Counted from the first letter of the stretch, positions 23,550 to 34,929 are shown. The stretch: DNA of 64,000 nucleotides from Haemaphysalis longicornis (GCA_013339765.2 CM023449.1:226012712-226076711); one strand, 5' to 3'. Notes: generated by a model from the sequence alone, not told the origin. Made by a program: numbers and translations.

Positions 23550-25740
23550 TGTCTCGGGGCCATTGCCTCGTAAATAAAATAAATGGGCCATAGAATGCGA
23601 GTGCTAAAGTAAATGAATTATAGATTGCGAACATCCCGCAAAAGTTGAGTTAGAACTAGCTATCTTGCTAAACATTAAAGAGCTGTAATAAGGTAACTAG
23701 TGATTCCTGCGCTCGAATGCTAAAAGAGCGGACTTTGGAACTTTTCAATAAAAAATGTTTAAAATGATGTTAGCCTCAATAATCTTCACAAATATTTACG
23801 TTTCTGTGGTTTTGTATGTTTTACCTGAGCTGGAAAAATAGCTTTAGGCCTAGCGATGAGCATACTCCGGTTGTGTCAAATTTGAGCACCGAATGTCGCA
23901 CTACTTATTCTTAACTAATTTTGGGGCCAGATCGAAATTAAGTCTTTTGTTTAATTATTTGTTGTTTGTTTTGTTTCGCTGATAGAATTTTTTACCCGTT
24001 TTCGGTAACAAAAAAATTGGACCTACATATGCCCCAACAACCACGCTCTCGAGAGAAATTCCAGTTAACAGTCTACCTAAATTTTTTTCCTTTTTCTATT
24101 GTGTCGGTTGTCCAAGACTGCTAAAGGCCGGTTACCCAGCCAAACACCAGTCGATACACGGCCACCGTCCCCTTGGCCGAGCCAGCTGGAACCCAGTGCT
24201 CTGCCTTATTTACTCAGAGACCCATCTGAGACCTCATGAAAATTCATTATTGCCGTCGAGGTAAATGTTGACACAGGACTGAGCCCCCTCTCTTCACATG
24301 CCAGCTTCACGTCCTTCTTTTGTTTTTTTACGCCGGGAGGAGCGGTGCGCTTTTCGAGGACCAACCGTGACACGCCTGGACTAGGCCCGCAGTATCAAAG
24401 GAAGACAAATTAACGCTATTAAAAAGAGACCGGCAGCGAAGAAACCGGACTCGCCGTTTGTCTTCCTGCTCTCTACGTGTCTTTTCTACTGTTTATCCAA
24501 GCGGGCTCTATCAGAGCTTACACCAGCCCAGTTCCGCCTAGAGAAGGAGATGAATAAAGACGTGGGAAGGAGCCGGTGGACGCAGACAAAGGTGATCCTA
24601 AAGACACCGTCACCGGCGAGGAATTCGAGTGGGGATCGGGTGGGGAGAGGTGTGCAAAATTTGGCCCCAGTGATGCAATCAGCGGTGCAGTCTTCTGAGC
24701 CAGAGCCAATTAAACCACGCTCTGTCCGGGATAACCATGGCGGTGAGAGTGGCGGCCCTGTAGCCACCGATAACGGCGCCTGCCTCCGTGGCGAATGCTA
24801 GCCATGTAACCGGAAAAGGTCTCTTTTGTCGCATGTTCTTCCCTTTTTCCTACATCGCTTAGCTCGATGGCACTTTTATTAGCCACGTTAATCAATGTAA
24901 CCCTAAGAAGTAAGTTAAGTATAGACGATGACGTGTCAGACCTAAGTGGTCCCTGGATCTTCCGTCAACTAAGCAGTGTTGCCGGGCGTTAATTCCTGCG
25001 CAAGTAGCCGGGCAGGAAGTTGGCACGCGTCGAGAGGAGGAGCCCCGTGCTATCGCCATTGCCTCCAATCGGCCAGAGAGAGAGAGGGCTCAATTCTTTT
25101 CCGGGATAATGGGATCGCCGCGGGATACCCAGTGCGCCGAACAAAAATTTTCATCGGCCAGGCTAAGCGAAAACTCATTAATGGTCAAAGCAGGGGAAAG
25201 AGATGCGCGAGCGGTAACTCTCGGGTAATAAGACTAAGGCGAGCAGCAATGGCGCGCAATTTGTCAAGATCCTTATTGATTTTGCTTTAAGAAGACGCTA
25301 ACACATCACGGTGCTGTTGCCCCTTCGCTTTTGTTCCGAGCTATTCTTTTGTTTCCTTTTTCTTCTCCTTGCTGCGTTTCTAACCACTTAAGCAAAGTAA
25401 AGAAGCTTTCACGGCTGCTTGTAGCAGATTACACGACGCCTTACTTTAATTTTACGCCTCACATAGTACATTTGGTAAAGTTATACAAGGCTTGCAGGTG
25501 ACGTGTGGAAGTTTGGTTGCTATACTTTAATCGGCAATATTTAAAGATATAATCTTTTAGACTGTTGACAAATACGGTATTTTATTTGACTGAGCCGTCG
25601 TTTGTAGCTTAGCCATTAACATTTATAAGTTGTCGGAAGTGCTTTTAATCATGAACCAGCCCTCAAGAGTTTCCCATTCTTGGTATATATTGGGATAAAC
25701 GTTATCGGATAATTTGTAACAGTTTAAATTAAACTGCGCC
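23550..25740. other. No supported gene; GC-richer block 24120-25250
   Basis: The part between about 24120 and 25250 is more GC-rich and contains a TGTTGAC...GCTTACA segment (24267 to about 24526) that could be taken for a solo LTR. No second copy, primer-binding site or target duplication was seen. Confidence 0.3.
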
Positions 25741-25742
25741 TG

Positions 25743-25826
25743 CGCATGTGTGTGCTTGTGTGTGCGTGCTTGTGTGTATGCTTGTGTGTTTTGCGTGCGT
25801 GCGTGCGTGCGTGCGTGGGTGGGTCT
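25743..25826. repeat. GT/GTGC microsatellite
   Basis: Imperfect GTGTGTGC/GCGT repeats, including a run of GCGT units at 25794-25816. Confidence 0.9.
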
Positions 25827-25827
25827 G

Positions 25828-26052
25828 TGAGTGAGTGAAGACTTTATTAAAATCGCCTGCAGGCGGCCTCCGTTACCGAAGCGCCGTGACGCGGCCCTAC
25901 GTCTTCCCGGCTGGGCTCTTTACTAGGCCGCTCCCTCTCTACTCGTCTCGAGGTCCTCCTGCCTGACCGCGCTGCGCGGCCGGGCCCTCTCGGCTTTCGC
26001 TCGGTCGCTGCTGTTCAAGTGCCGCCAGGATCTGCTGGACGGCCTTTGGGGT
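25828..26052 (-). mobile_element. 5'-truncated LINE 3' end inside a GT microsatellite
   Basis: Read on the minus strand, this is a GC-rich coding-like end ('KAVQQILAALEQQ' and downstream, ending at a stop near 25925), followed by a short 3' UTR with AATAAA at 25843-25848 and a CACTCACTCAC terminus. The same terminus occurs at 8508-8526. It is flanked on both sides by GT/GTGC microsatellite sequence (25743-25826 and 26053-26165). Confidence 0.5.
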
Positions 26053-26165
26053 CTGTGTGTGCGCGTGTACGTGTGCGTGTGCGTGTGCGTGTGCGTGTGC
26101 GTGCGTGTATTTGCGCGTGTATACGTATGTGGGCGCTTGTGTATGTGTGCGCGTACGTGTGGCCG
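26053..26165. repeat. GTGTGC microsatellite
   Basis: A run of GTGTGC and GTGTAC units. Open frames across it on both strands are artefacts of the repeat. Confidence 0.9.
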
Positions 26166-26169
26166 TGCG

Positions 26170-27490
26170 GACGTGCGGACGGGCCGGGGAAAGACCAGGG
26201 GTGGCGGCGGGCAGGAGGGGGGGAGGGGAGGGCAGACGGAAGCGCGCATGCGCACTTAGAAATCGTAGCACGTTCAAATGATCACGTGATACGTTTTCCT
26301 CCTTTGTCCAACCTTGCGATGGTGAACTTCCAGTGCCGCTGGCAATATGATCGTTAGAAAAGCTGTATTTTACCAGACATCGGGTGTGCAAGAACTTCAA
26401 CGCTCTGGGACAACTTGAAAACATTCCTGCTGCTTTCTCTACCACACAGGCACAATTTAAATTATAAGTTTTAAAATCTTCTGCAAGGGTCGCACTAATG
26501 ACAGTTTGCGTCCTTCACTTCCTCGGGTCTACAGCCGGGGGCTGCACCGGAATTACGTGCATATCGCAAGTACAGCCCACCTTCAGACAAGGCTGTCTCT
26601 TAACGATGTATACTGAATATATCTTATACTTAAAAAGTGTTTTTCGCCCCCGTTATTGACTCCTGAGCGCTCAATGCTACGTGCATGATTCAAGTAGGAC
26701 TCTTAAAAAGCACAGCTGGTTTCTAGAGCAAGCTATCTTCTATAATAAACGTTACCCCCAAAGAACGTGCCTGCGTTTGACAGCATCGTTACAAGTTTGA
26801 TAGTTAGTTCCGATCGGGTCTCAGGAGTTCGTTAATTTTGACGCCTCGGGACTTAATTTCGCCACACAGGCCTCCGTAGATGGGAGCTGGCACAGCCGGG
26901 AACTTGCGCAGTACGCCGCACCACGCTGGAAGCGTTCCGTAACTACGTTATCCGATTCCATGAGGAACGTTCAAGAAAAAGGTTAAGCCCCATCTCATTA
27001 GCGTTCTCCGTGGGAATGCAGTAATACGGGGTCCTGCTGTGGCGCTTCTGCGTCCGCCACTACACCACGATTCACCCACACTTGCGGCAGCAATTTCGTA
27101 CCGTTCCGGGTCCATGGTGGCTTTCGAAGGCAACTGTCAGAGTCATTTTGAGGTAATTACCAGTCGGGCTCTCTCGGCAGCTCGATAGGTTTCGGCGCAA
27201 TAGTGGAGTTATTGCCTGAACAACTAGCTCGTGCTCTATATATTTACTTGCCCTTTTGGCATGCAAGGTCACGCTCACGAATTTCGGATGTCGCTTGCGC
27301 CATTCCGGTTCTTCATTGAGAAAAATATTTGCAGAAACTCCTAAGGGGAAGTCGAATGAAGGTTTAACAAGCTTTGTTATGCACTACTTCCCTTTAAAGT
27401 CGGCCTCACCACAGCTCCCACATGAATTGCTGGAATGCCATTTTTTCCAGGTGCCACATAAGTAGAAAACACACTCTTTGCCCGTTTTTA
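26170..27490. other. No recognisable feature
   Basis: Short frames only. No transposon termini or domain-bearing frames were seen. Confidence 0.4.
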
Positions 27491-27491
27491 G

Positions 27492-27762
27492 GAGCGAAGC
27501 ACTTAGCACCTCGCTTTGTTCGGGGCTTGGCGTCCGTGTACACAGTGTTGCGCATGTAGGAGGAGCATTGGATTGGATTGGATTCGAATGGATTTGGAGT
27601 GGATTGGATTGCATTGGATTAAATTGAATTGTACCGGATTGGATTGGATTGGATTGGAATTGTATATACTGTACACACGCGTTGTAACTAATTTACATGC
27701 GCGAGTGGGCAATGCCACGGGTGATTTACGGTAAGAACGATCACCAGTGCTTCGCCCACTCG
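27492..27762. repeat. Interspersed repeat with inverted GCGAAGCACT ends and a GGATT core
   Basis: GGAGCGAAGCACT near 27492 is mirrored by the complement of GGGCGAAGCACT near 27748-27759, giving short inverted termini. The interior at 27568-27655 is an imperfect GGATT pentamer array. The GCGAAGCACT end is recalled as common in tick repeats (unverified). Confidence 0.5.
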
Positions 27763-27827
27763 TCATGATTCACTTCGGGAGATGCGTGAATTTTTTAAGG
27801 ACGATGGCCTTTCCCTAATACCGGTAT

Positions 27828-27830
<3 letters not shown>

Positions 27831-27913
<83 letters not shown>
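27831..27913. repeat. (GTCT)n microsatellite
   Basis: About 20 nearly perfect GTCT units. Confidence 0.98.
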
Positions 27914-28539
27914 CCACGATTCAGCCACCCGGCCAAAAGTTAAAGGAATTCTTGATCGAGACGTTCATATAGGCAAAGCATGTCTAAACTACTAAATGTG
28001 GTGGCACTGTGCATTCTTGTCAACATTCTTAAGCACAAAGAAAAGAGGCTAATTTTAGGCAAGACATCGACACACGAGTAATGTCTGCGCTGTTATATTA
28101 ATTAAAAGTACACAGCTACATGATTTTTGCTGCAGCAAATTGAAAAATTCTCCCTTGAGAAATGTTTATACCTCAAAATATAAAAGCGCTCGCGGCAGTG
28201 TTTCAATTTCATAAGTAAAAATAGGTTCCAGTAGATGGCGCGAGCAGTTGAACGCGGCAAAATTGAATTGATTTGAGGAAACCACCACTGTGTTTACCTA
28301 TGGAGAAGCGCAACGGGAGGGGAAGAGCGTGACTGGTGGACGGAAAAGAGAAGAGAGGCGCTTATGTAGTAGAAGCGGAGGACCAAAATCGTCTTTCTAC
28401 ATTTTCAGTGAAGTGGGCAGATACGCGGACAATATCTTATCCTTTTGCCTTAAGGAGCGACACTTTCTTGTCAGATATTGCTGAATGAGGGGTTGCTAAC
28501 ACACGCAAACCCCTTACCTGAATGTCAAACGCTTCGGAA

Positions 28540-28840
28540 CGCTATCTTATTGAACGAACGTGGTGCTTTGAAGCCGCTTCCATGTCGATAAAAGCCCCTA
28601 TGTACTGCCACATTAAGCACAGTACAAGGCCAAATGCGTGTGTGGCCTCCCTTTCAATGACGATGGACGTTTCCTTAAGTACATTGATACACCGGCCAGT
28701 CTGGCCCACGCACTCCCGGCCACAGAACATGACAATGCAGCACACAAGTTCATCTTGCACGTTCGTCTTATGTTGTGTAGTCTGTCTTTCTTGTCCGTAT
28801 TTAAGTTCGCACTTAATATTCAGTAATGTAATTTGCAACT
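28540..28840 (-). pseudogene. Penelope-like element fragment: GIY-YIG endonuclease
   Basis: The minus-strand frame contains 'VGQTGRCIN', the signature of the GIY-YIG nuclease domain that follows the reverse transcriptase in Penelope-like retroelements (usually Y-I/V-GQTGRC-INDRLREH). A neighbouring minus frame carries 'HLALYCA' and 'CGST', which matches the His/Cys part that normally follows. Because the motifs sit in different frames, the copy has frameshifts. The intact RT part is not visible next to it. A better preserved relative lies at 42635-44240. Confidence 0.6.
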
Positions 28841-28952
28841 CTCGTGTAATTCACTCTACTTGCTGCGTAAAATTTCTAATTTCTTCTTACGACCAATTCT
28901 AGTTTGTTTCTTTTCATAATCTTGGTCTTCCATTGGTTTTTGGGGGCCTAGC

Positions 28953-29342
28953 GTGAATTTTGGCCACTATATGACGCAACGCTGTCGCCGGCATCTCTTC
29001 CGGTGGGAGATTCGCTTTAGGGAGATGGCTTCAGTTTCAGAAAACGATCGGCGACTTAGAGTTGAGGTGGCCCTCTCTCGTGCGGTAACCCGGGCGTGGC
29101 CACCACGATACCATGCCCCGTTTGCCTACAACTGCCCCTTCTGTACGGCTCGTGCCGAAGGCACTGACACGAATCACCTCTTATGGACGTGTCCTTCCCT
29201 GACTTCAGCGAGATCACGACAGCTTCGCGGCACAAGCATGCATCCTGGGAGACCCCCCGATTTCCAGCGATGGTTGTGGGGGCCCCACCACTACTCTCTT
29301 CTGGACTTCCTCTGGGAAACTGGTGAGAACCTGTATCTTTAG
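28953..29342 (+). pseudogene. LINE ORF2 C-terminal fragment with CCHC knuckle
   Basis: This 129-codon frame contains 'CPFC', 14 residues later 'HLLWTC', the Cys-Cys-His-Cys knuckle found at the C-terminus of I-group LINE ORF2 proteins. It is preceded by an Arg-rich region ('RAVTRAWPPRY') typical of the segment between RNase H and the knuckle. No RT or RNase H sequence precedes it: the Penelope fragment at 28540-28840 lies directly upstream, so this is a truncated copy. It ends a few bases before the TTAA-flanked repeat terminus at 29353. The arrangement differs from the LINE at 62-64 kb mainly in lower GC content. Confidence 0.6.
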
Positions 29343-29352
29343 GACTCTTTAA

Positions 29353-29548
29353 AGGAGCCATGAAGAGAAAATACAACTTCGTTTAATTTGAAAGAACTAG
29401 GATTCAGTATCTTACTTAGCTTCATTACAGCCACAAAAGATGTTTTTTAACGAAAAAAGCAAGAAGTATTTAAAAACTTTCAAATTTTGCGCCACAGTGA
29501 CGTGTAATGAGCAAGAATGACGTCATACGGGCCAACAATAAATCTCCT
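29353..29548 (+). mobile_element. Terminal fragment of the AGGAGCCATG TTAA-type element
   Basis: It begins AGGAGCCATGAAG after TTAA (29349-29352). It runs parallel, with few changes, to the inverted right end of the element at 51289-51798, including the segment around 'cgtcatacgggccaacaataaa'. Similarity stops near 29548 and no matching second terminus was found, so it is a partial copy. Confidence 0.65.
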
Positions 29549-29659
29549 CTAAACTATGCCAAAGCGTATACTGTCGCAATTAACAACAACAAAAAAACTG
29601 CCGCAGAGCAAACTTTACTACTCAACGCCCGTGTGCTTTTTTCGTCTGCTGTAGTATTA

Positions 29660-29860
29660 TTGTTCAGCGGCCCTATGAGCACGTTCCTCCTTCCCCTACT
29701 CCAATTGCCGCTTCGCCCAATTTCATCGTCATGCCGGGCTCCCTTCTGGATGTCGCGTCGTCATTTCGGGTTGCCGGTGATGACGTCTTTCCGCGGACGC
29801 TTAATGAATTACGGCTGATAACCACAGCTGCTGTGGATGCTAGCGCCCACGTAAATTCCA
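29660..29860. repeat. Dispersed repeat, inverted relative at 54370-54480
   Basis: The block around 29768-29805 ('gggttgccggtgatgacg' then 'tttccgcggacgctta') reappears in inverted, diverged form at about 54400-54450. This is a moderately repeated family of unknown type. Confidence 0.5.
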
Positions 29861-30289
29861 TCAACGAGCCTATTAAGGCTCTCACTCCAAAAAGAGCACT
29901 TTATGACTAGGTATGACTCCCACGTGCGAAGCAGAGTGACGCTGGTTCCATCTTTGAAGCATCAGAACTAACAAAACGTTGTTCATTTTCACATCTGCGA
30001 AATCCGCATGCGCTGCGATACCAGCGACGACCTCATGGCGATAGAGAGGCGATGGACAAATGACTGCAGAGTAGCCACAGACACGCCGTGAAAAATGGGA
30101 TCGCCACAACGAACCAACAGCTACCGCTGTAACAGAGAGGAAGGTGGCCCCGCTGGCATCGAAGCGCTGTACCACCATGAATTGTGTGATTGCGTGCTAA
30201 GTACTTAACTACTTTATTCGAGCGAAAATGCCCCCTCCCCCCCCCCTTCCCCCCGCAAAAAAAAAAAGATGCGCAAGCAGACTTGTACG

Positions 30290-30418
30290 ATGAAACATGG
30301 TAAAAACAACACAGCCAGGGACAGGACACAAAGGAAGAAAGACGCAGGACAGCGCTGGTCCTCTGTCTTTCTTCCTTTGCGTCCTGTCCTTGGCTGCGCT
30401 GCTTTTACCATGCTTCAT
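30290..30418. repeat. Large foldback with AGCGCT centre
   Basis: The 61-bp arms at 30290-30350 and 30358-30418 match at about 53 positions around the 7-nt loop AGCGCTG. The arms contain 'gacaggac', 'caaaggaagaaagac' and 'atggtaaaa'. A related, shorter foldback lies at 49737-49810, and the end of the Penelope-like element near 44230 has a similar 'aagcgcttgtgtttgtctct'. Confidence 0.85.
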
Positions 30419-31248
30419 TGCTCCAACCAACTACCCCACATTCAAGCATTCACAAGACTGGTACGTACTAGACAGGCGCTGATATGGCGCACGGCTGGAT
30501 CGCACCAGCCTCCATCGATGTTGTATGTGCTATTTTCGCTCGCGTGACGTGTTCTCAGCTCGCGCCGTGTAAATATACTCCCCGCAGGTTGAGTGTAACC
30601 CTCTCTCCACGCCTTTTGCGCAGAAAAGAGCACCGCCGGGCATAGGTGATTATGTCTGGTACTACCCCGGGCAATTCGCACTCGCTCGAAAACAAAATCT
30701 CGCCGTTTCCTTGACATAGCTGTGTATACACGCGTGCGCTAGGGACCACTCCGTTGCAAGTGGAGCAGATTGGCCCCAGCTGCCGGAGCCGACCACTTGG
30801 CCACCGAGCCTGGACGGGGCTGCAAATATTTGCCGAGCTGCTGCGGGGATATAATAGTCGCGTGTGTGTCCTGTTGCTCTAGCTGCTGCTTTCGTTCGGT
30901 GCCCCGGAGCACTCAACGGGTGACGTTGCTTGCACTGAAGCTTGACCCGGAGAGAGGTGCGATGATACCTTCTATGTTTGTGTGCTTTGCCCGGCATGGC
31001 AGATTTATTTTTATGGGTGCACCGTGGACGATAACGACATACAAGAAGCTAGCCGCTAGTGTGAGTGCATGGAATGCGGTAAACGACATTTTGGGAGGCT
31101 GTTACAAGTTAGTGAACAACGCTGTTATTTTTTACGATACTCACAAAACAGGTTAATGAGCCAATGGACAATTGTTGTTTTTACTCGCGCACAGAGCCCC
31201 CAGAAGTGTTTTGAAAGGAAGGGAGACGCTAAACCCAATCCTGACGGC

Positions 31249-31325
31249 GACTATGATGATTATCATGATGACGATGATGATGGTGGTGGTTATTATGGTG
31301 GTTGCGGCGATGGTGACGTGGTTGT
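31249..31325. repeat. GAT/GGT trinucleotide-rich tract
   Basis: Imperfect GAT, GAC and GGT repeats. Confidence 0.7.
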
Positions 31326-31805
31326 AGAAACCAGAGCGCGTTTTGTTTCGGCTTCTAAATAAATAACGTTTTGCTCAGATGTCAGCCGTGGATTGTCAAA
31401 CTAAATCTTGAATCAAGCACCCTTTTTAAGAGCTCTTTGTACAGTTAAAACAATTTACATAATGTAATTAATTATAACTATTAATCGTCTCGAAATACAC
31501 TTGCCATACGCCTTCGCACGTGATACAGTCGACATCGTGGATGAAATTACGGGAGTGAAATCATTTAGTACTCCTTTTTACAGAAGCAGCAAAACTCTAA
31601 TGATGGTAATGGGTCCGTAACAATTTTTATTGAAGAAAAGGAACCAGGCGAGGAAGGAACGCAATCACCATTAGCCCTGGCAGCCGGGACGGGTTGTTTC
31701 GGCAAAATGGCACGGTCATATTGAGCCTCGCGCTATCGACCCCTTCAGGCGCTTTTATTAATTTTGGGGGGTCCGTGACTTCTCTAATCGCGCCAAGACC
31801 ATGTT

Positions 31806-31999
31806 TGGGGGGGGGGGGGGGGGGGAGGGGCGGAGGAGAAAGAAAAACTTTATTAACTGAAGAGCTGGTAGGTGGGCGGGGTCCTTAGTCCAAGACAGCG
31901 TTGCTTCTACCTGCAGCCTTCGCCCTTTTGGTCCGCCATAACTGCCTATTCGGGTCAGAGCTGGCAGTCGCGTGAAAGATTACGTAAGGTTCAGACATC
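31806..31999 (-). mobile_element. LINE 3' tail beside a G run
   Basis: On the minus strand this reads as a GC-rich end followed by AATAAAGTTTTTC (AATAAA at 31849-31854) and then a C-rich end that becomes a run of about 20 C (31806-31825, G on the + strand). The layout matches the LINE tails at 8508 and 25828. The upstream limit is unclear. Confidence 0.4.
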
Positions 32000-33900
32000 C
32001 CAGATGTAGCACTGAAATTTAGTGCAAAAGTTCACAGCTTTTTATTCCAGAAGCAGAGTTCTTTTTCTGCGGTTTAGAGGGCGGAGAAATGTGTCAACGC
32101 ACTCTCGGTCGTACCTCCCGACATCTCAGATATAAAAGTCACATTCAGTGTAACATCTTAGATTCCTGCAAATTCTTATTCAGCAAACGGAGTTCCCGGA
32201 GCAATCACCCAAATTAGGCACAAAGTAAATTTCGTATTAATTGAACTAATGAATCGTTACAACTTTACAAGATCGAGCTTTAGTACTTTCTTTGCTGCGA
32301 ATCAACGACTAATAAATATTAACGAAATATGCATTGTTTTTCTCGTCTTCCATGGCTCTTTCCCTGTCCGATGTCGGACTACGCCTGAGGGTTTCGAAAT
32401 TACTGCCAGAGGCTGCGTTGGTTAGCTCGTCTTGAATGTGGTTACTGCCGACCCATCCGCGGAGCGGCCATGCACTGTAAACTTCTTAGTTGCCACAAGA
32501 ACCCAATTTTTGCGCGTTTCGGGAATCACTTTCACATCGCAAAAGACAGGCCACGCGAAAGAGTTCAGCGAACAATGAAATGTTTTGAACCAACAGAACC
32601 AGCTATTGCTTGACTTTCCTCCCGCGAGAATCTGGAACTGAACAAAACCCCGTTTTTCAATCCCTTAATGTAACAGCCGTGGATACTATATTGCCACACT
32701 GCAAATAGGGGTACCCAGATGTTGAAAACCATCCTTGACACAGAACATTTTCAAATCACTATGAAATATCTTTCCTCCAACCTCGAGCTGCACCTTTACT
32801 TTTCACGAGTAGCATTTATAGCTCGAGAAAGGCTTCTTAGCTCCCTTGTCTTCAAATGATGCCCCATCACTTCTTGTGCTCATGCAGGCCTTTGAACATG
32901 ATATACAGTCCCTCCCCGCCTGCCTGTTCGCTGGAGAGCGTTTAACAAAATATCCCGAACGTTGACGCCGGAATGCAAAAATGGAAAAAGCTTTAAGGCA
33001 TTATTTGCGTTTCGTGGCCGCTAATTCGCGAACTGTTGCTCCCGTCGGAAGTTCTGGTAGTCTACGGTAAGTCCACTTCTTTCCACTGTCCTCTTTCCTT
33101 TTTTTCTCTGACTGTTTTGGCTACATCTATTTTTTTATCCAGCATATTCTGTTTTTTTAGTGATCTTCATCTTGTCCATCACTTTAACGGATTGCGAAAT
33201 TGCGGAAATTAAAAACTTAGGCTGCAGACCACTTCCATTTTTGTCGGGTGGTCACTTAATGTTAATTTATTTTTCTCTGTTACTTTACTTTAGTAATATA
33301 ACAGGAAAAAGTTTTAAAAAATTGGTAATTCCATTTCCTCTGATACTTAGTGATGAACCAGTACCAACTCGCCCAGTTGTTTATTCTGATGTATCTTCCT
33401 CTCTTTGTTGTTTTGAACTCTTCGGTCATCCAATCTTGTGCGTGTTGTGTCCGACGCACGCCGAGTCACGACGTAAAAGAGAGGCCAAGGAAAAGAGAGC
33501 CTTTATAATGACAGCACACTACTTATAACTGGCCTGCAGTTACTTACCATGACGGTTAAACTGGCCACCTTTATACTGAGCGCCACCAGTGGCACGAACA
33601 TGAACTAAATTAATTACACATCACAACAATCTCTTTGTTTTGCACACATTTCTTTTCTTTTTTAAACATTCAAATTGGAGTACAGTTCAGGGGGATATAG
33701 ATGCTATGTTGGAAACACGCTTAGGCCAAAGTAATTTTGCATACCCAGTGGAGGATTGGCCCATGATAGCTTGCCTCAGCGGCTGTTAGTGGCTTTGAAC
33801 CAAGGGATCCCACAGAGGTAATATCTCAGCCCAACGACGAAGGATGCTCGAACGAAGGAGGGCTGCTGCTAATTTAAAGGTAGATGAAACCTAGAATAAT
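32000..33900. other. Intergenic DNA upstream of the MDH-like gene
   Basis: No domain-bearing frame. A 122-codon frame at 33160-33528 has no recognisable domain. No TATA box or initiator could be assigned with confidence, so the promoter and any 5' UTR exon are undefined. Confidence 0.4.
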
Positions 33901-33918
33901 GCAAAAGCCGCTTGTGCG

Positions 33919-34929
33919 ATGAATAAACGTATACGTTTAATATTTACACTAAGTTTAACTTCGCGGGCAATCCCGTACTTTCTTCCTTCAATGCGAACGA
34001 AAGAGACGAAAGAGGAGATCAGTCACGGCCGGTCTGTGAGGGCAGAGGGCTATTCTGGTGTCTCACTCGGCCCTGGTCTACGACACAAAACCGAGTCCAA
34101 AATTATGTCCAAATCATCGACCAAGCGAAGCCGCTCCAGAGAGAGTGTGTCACGGCGGTCCAGCGAGCCTCCTCGAGCTGCCCAGCGAACAGCAGCAGCA
34201 TCTGGAAGGTCGGCTGCGTCGAGCCTCGACGATGAGCAGCTGCTTATACCGGACGAATGGGACTTGAGGAAGGCCAGCGGCCATGGCTCCGGGAAAGCAA
34301 CTCCCGGCACAGGGGGCGCTTCCCCTGAAAGGAGGCCTCATACGTCAATGACTGAAGTCGCCCCACCGGAGGACGTCAAGGCCAGTGTGTCCGAGAAGAG
34401 CGTCTATAGCTCAAGTCGCAACGAAAGCGCTCCAAATGTCAGTCATAGCACGAAGGAGCGTCATGGCCCGACGCACAGAGAACATGGCTCCATGGAGCAT
34501 CTGTGGCCGGAACTACTCAATGAAGAGGAGGAGCCCTCGGTAAAGCCAGGAACGATGAGGCCGAAGCCTCCCCCTCCTGCCCCTCCGAAGCCGGTCGAAG
34601 CTTCCGTGATCAGCAAACGCGAGCAGAGTGTCCTTGAAGAATTCGTGGGCAAGTCGCTGGACCGTACGGAGTCTGACCGGCGGTCGACCATGAGTGCCCC
34701 TCCGAAGCCGGTCGAAGCTGCCGTGATCAGCGAACGCGAACAGAATGTCCATGAAGAATTCGTGGGCAAGTCGCTGGACCGTACGGAGTCTGACCGGCGG
34801 TCGACCATGAGTGCCCCTCCGAAGCCGGTCGAAGCTGCCGTGATCAGCGAACGCGAACAGAAGGTCCACGAAGAATTCGTGGGCAAGTCGCTGGACCGTA
34901 CGGAGTCTGGCCGGTGGTCGCCCATGAGT
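33919..34929 (+). CDS. Disordered Ser/Pro/Arg-rich N-terminal region with three 39-aa repeats
   Basis: The frame is open from 33919, but the likelier start is ATG 34105 (A at -3), where the GC-rich coding-like composition begins with 'MSKSSTKRSRSRESVSRRSS'. The product is highly charged and low in hydrophobic residues, and so predicted disordered. Features in order are an SR-like start, a 'LIPDEWDLRKASG' segment, a proline run ('PKPPPPAPPKP') and three near-identical 39-residue repeats (34579-34929) each with 'EEFVGKSLDRTES'. The next exon (MDH-like, 35009) is in another frame. A 64-nt intron from GTAAGA at 34928 to AG at 34991 would join them in phase and give a protein of about 614 residues. 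If that is wrong, this is either a separate short gene or a region carrying a frameshift. The frame itself stays open after 34929 until 35232, overlapping the MDH frame. No family is recognised. Confidence 0.6.
34579..34929 (+). repeat. Three tandem 117-bp coding repeats
   Basis: Units lie at 34579-34695, 34696-34812 and 34813-34929, exactly 39 codons each. Units 2 and 3 differ at only a few sites; unit 1 is slightly more diverged. Each begins 'APPKPVEA' and contains 'FVGKSLDRTES'. The last unit runs straight into the GTAAGA donor candidate, while the first two continue with GTGCCC at that point. Confidence 0.95.

Noticed and set aside
24267..24527. Possible solo LTR (TGTTGAC...GCTTACA)
   Set aside because: TG/CA ends and an A/T-rich box are suggestive, but there is no second copy, no target duplication and no primer-binding site.
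25939..26445. 168-codon minus-strand frame rich in His/Thr
   Set aside because: Most of it is translation of the GTGTGC microsatellite; only the last part (before 26052) is a LINE end.
27568..27655. Telomere-like array
   Set aside because: The unit is GGATT, not the arthropod TTAGG, and it is imperfect and internal to a repeat.
27831..27913. CRISPR-like array
   Set aside because: It is a plain tetranucleotide microsatellite without spacers, and the genome is eukaryotic.
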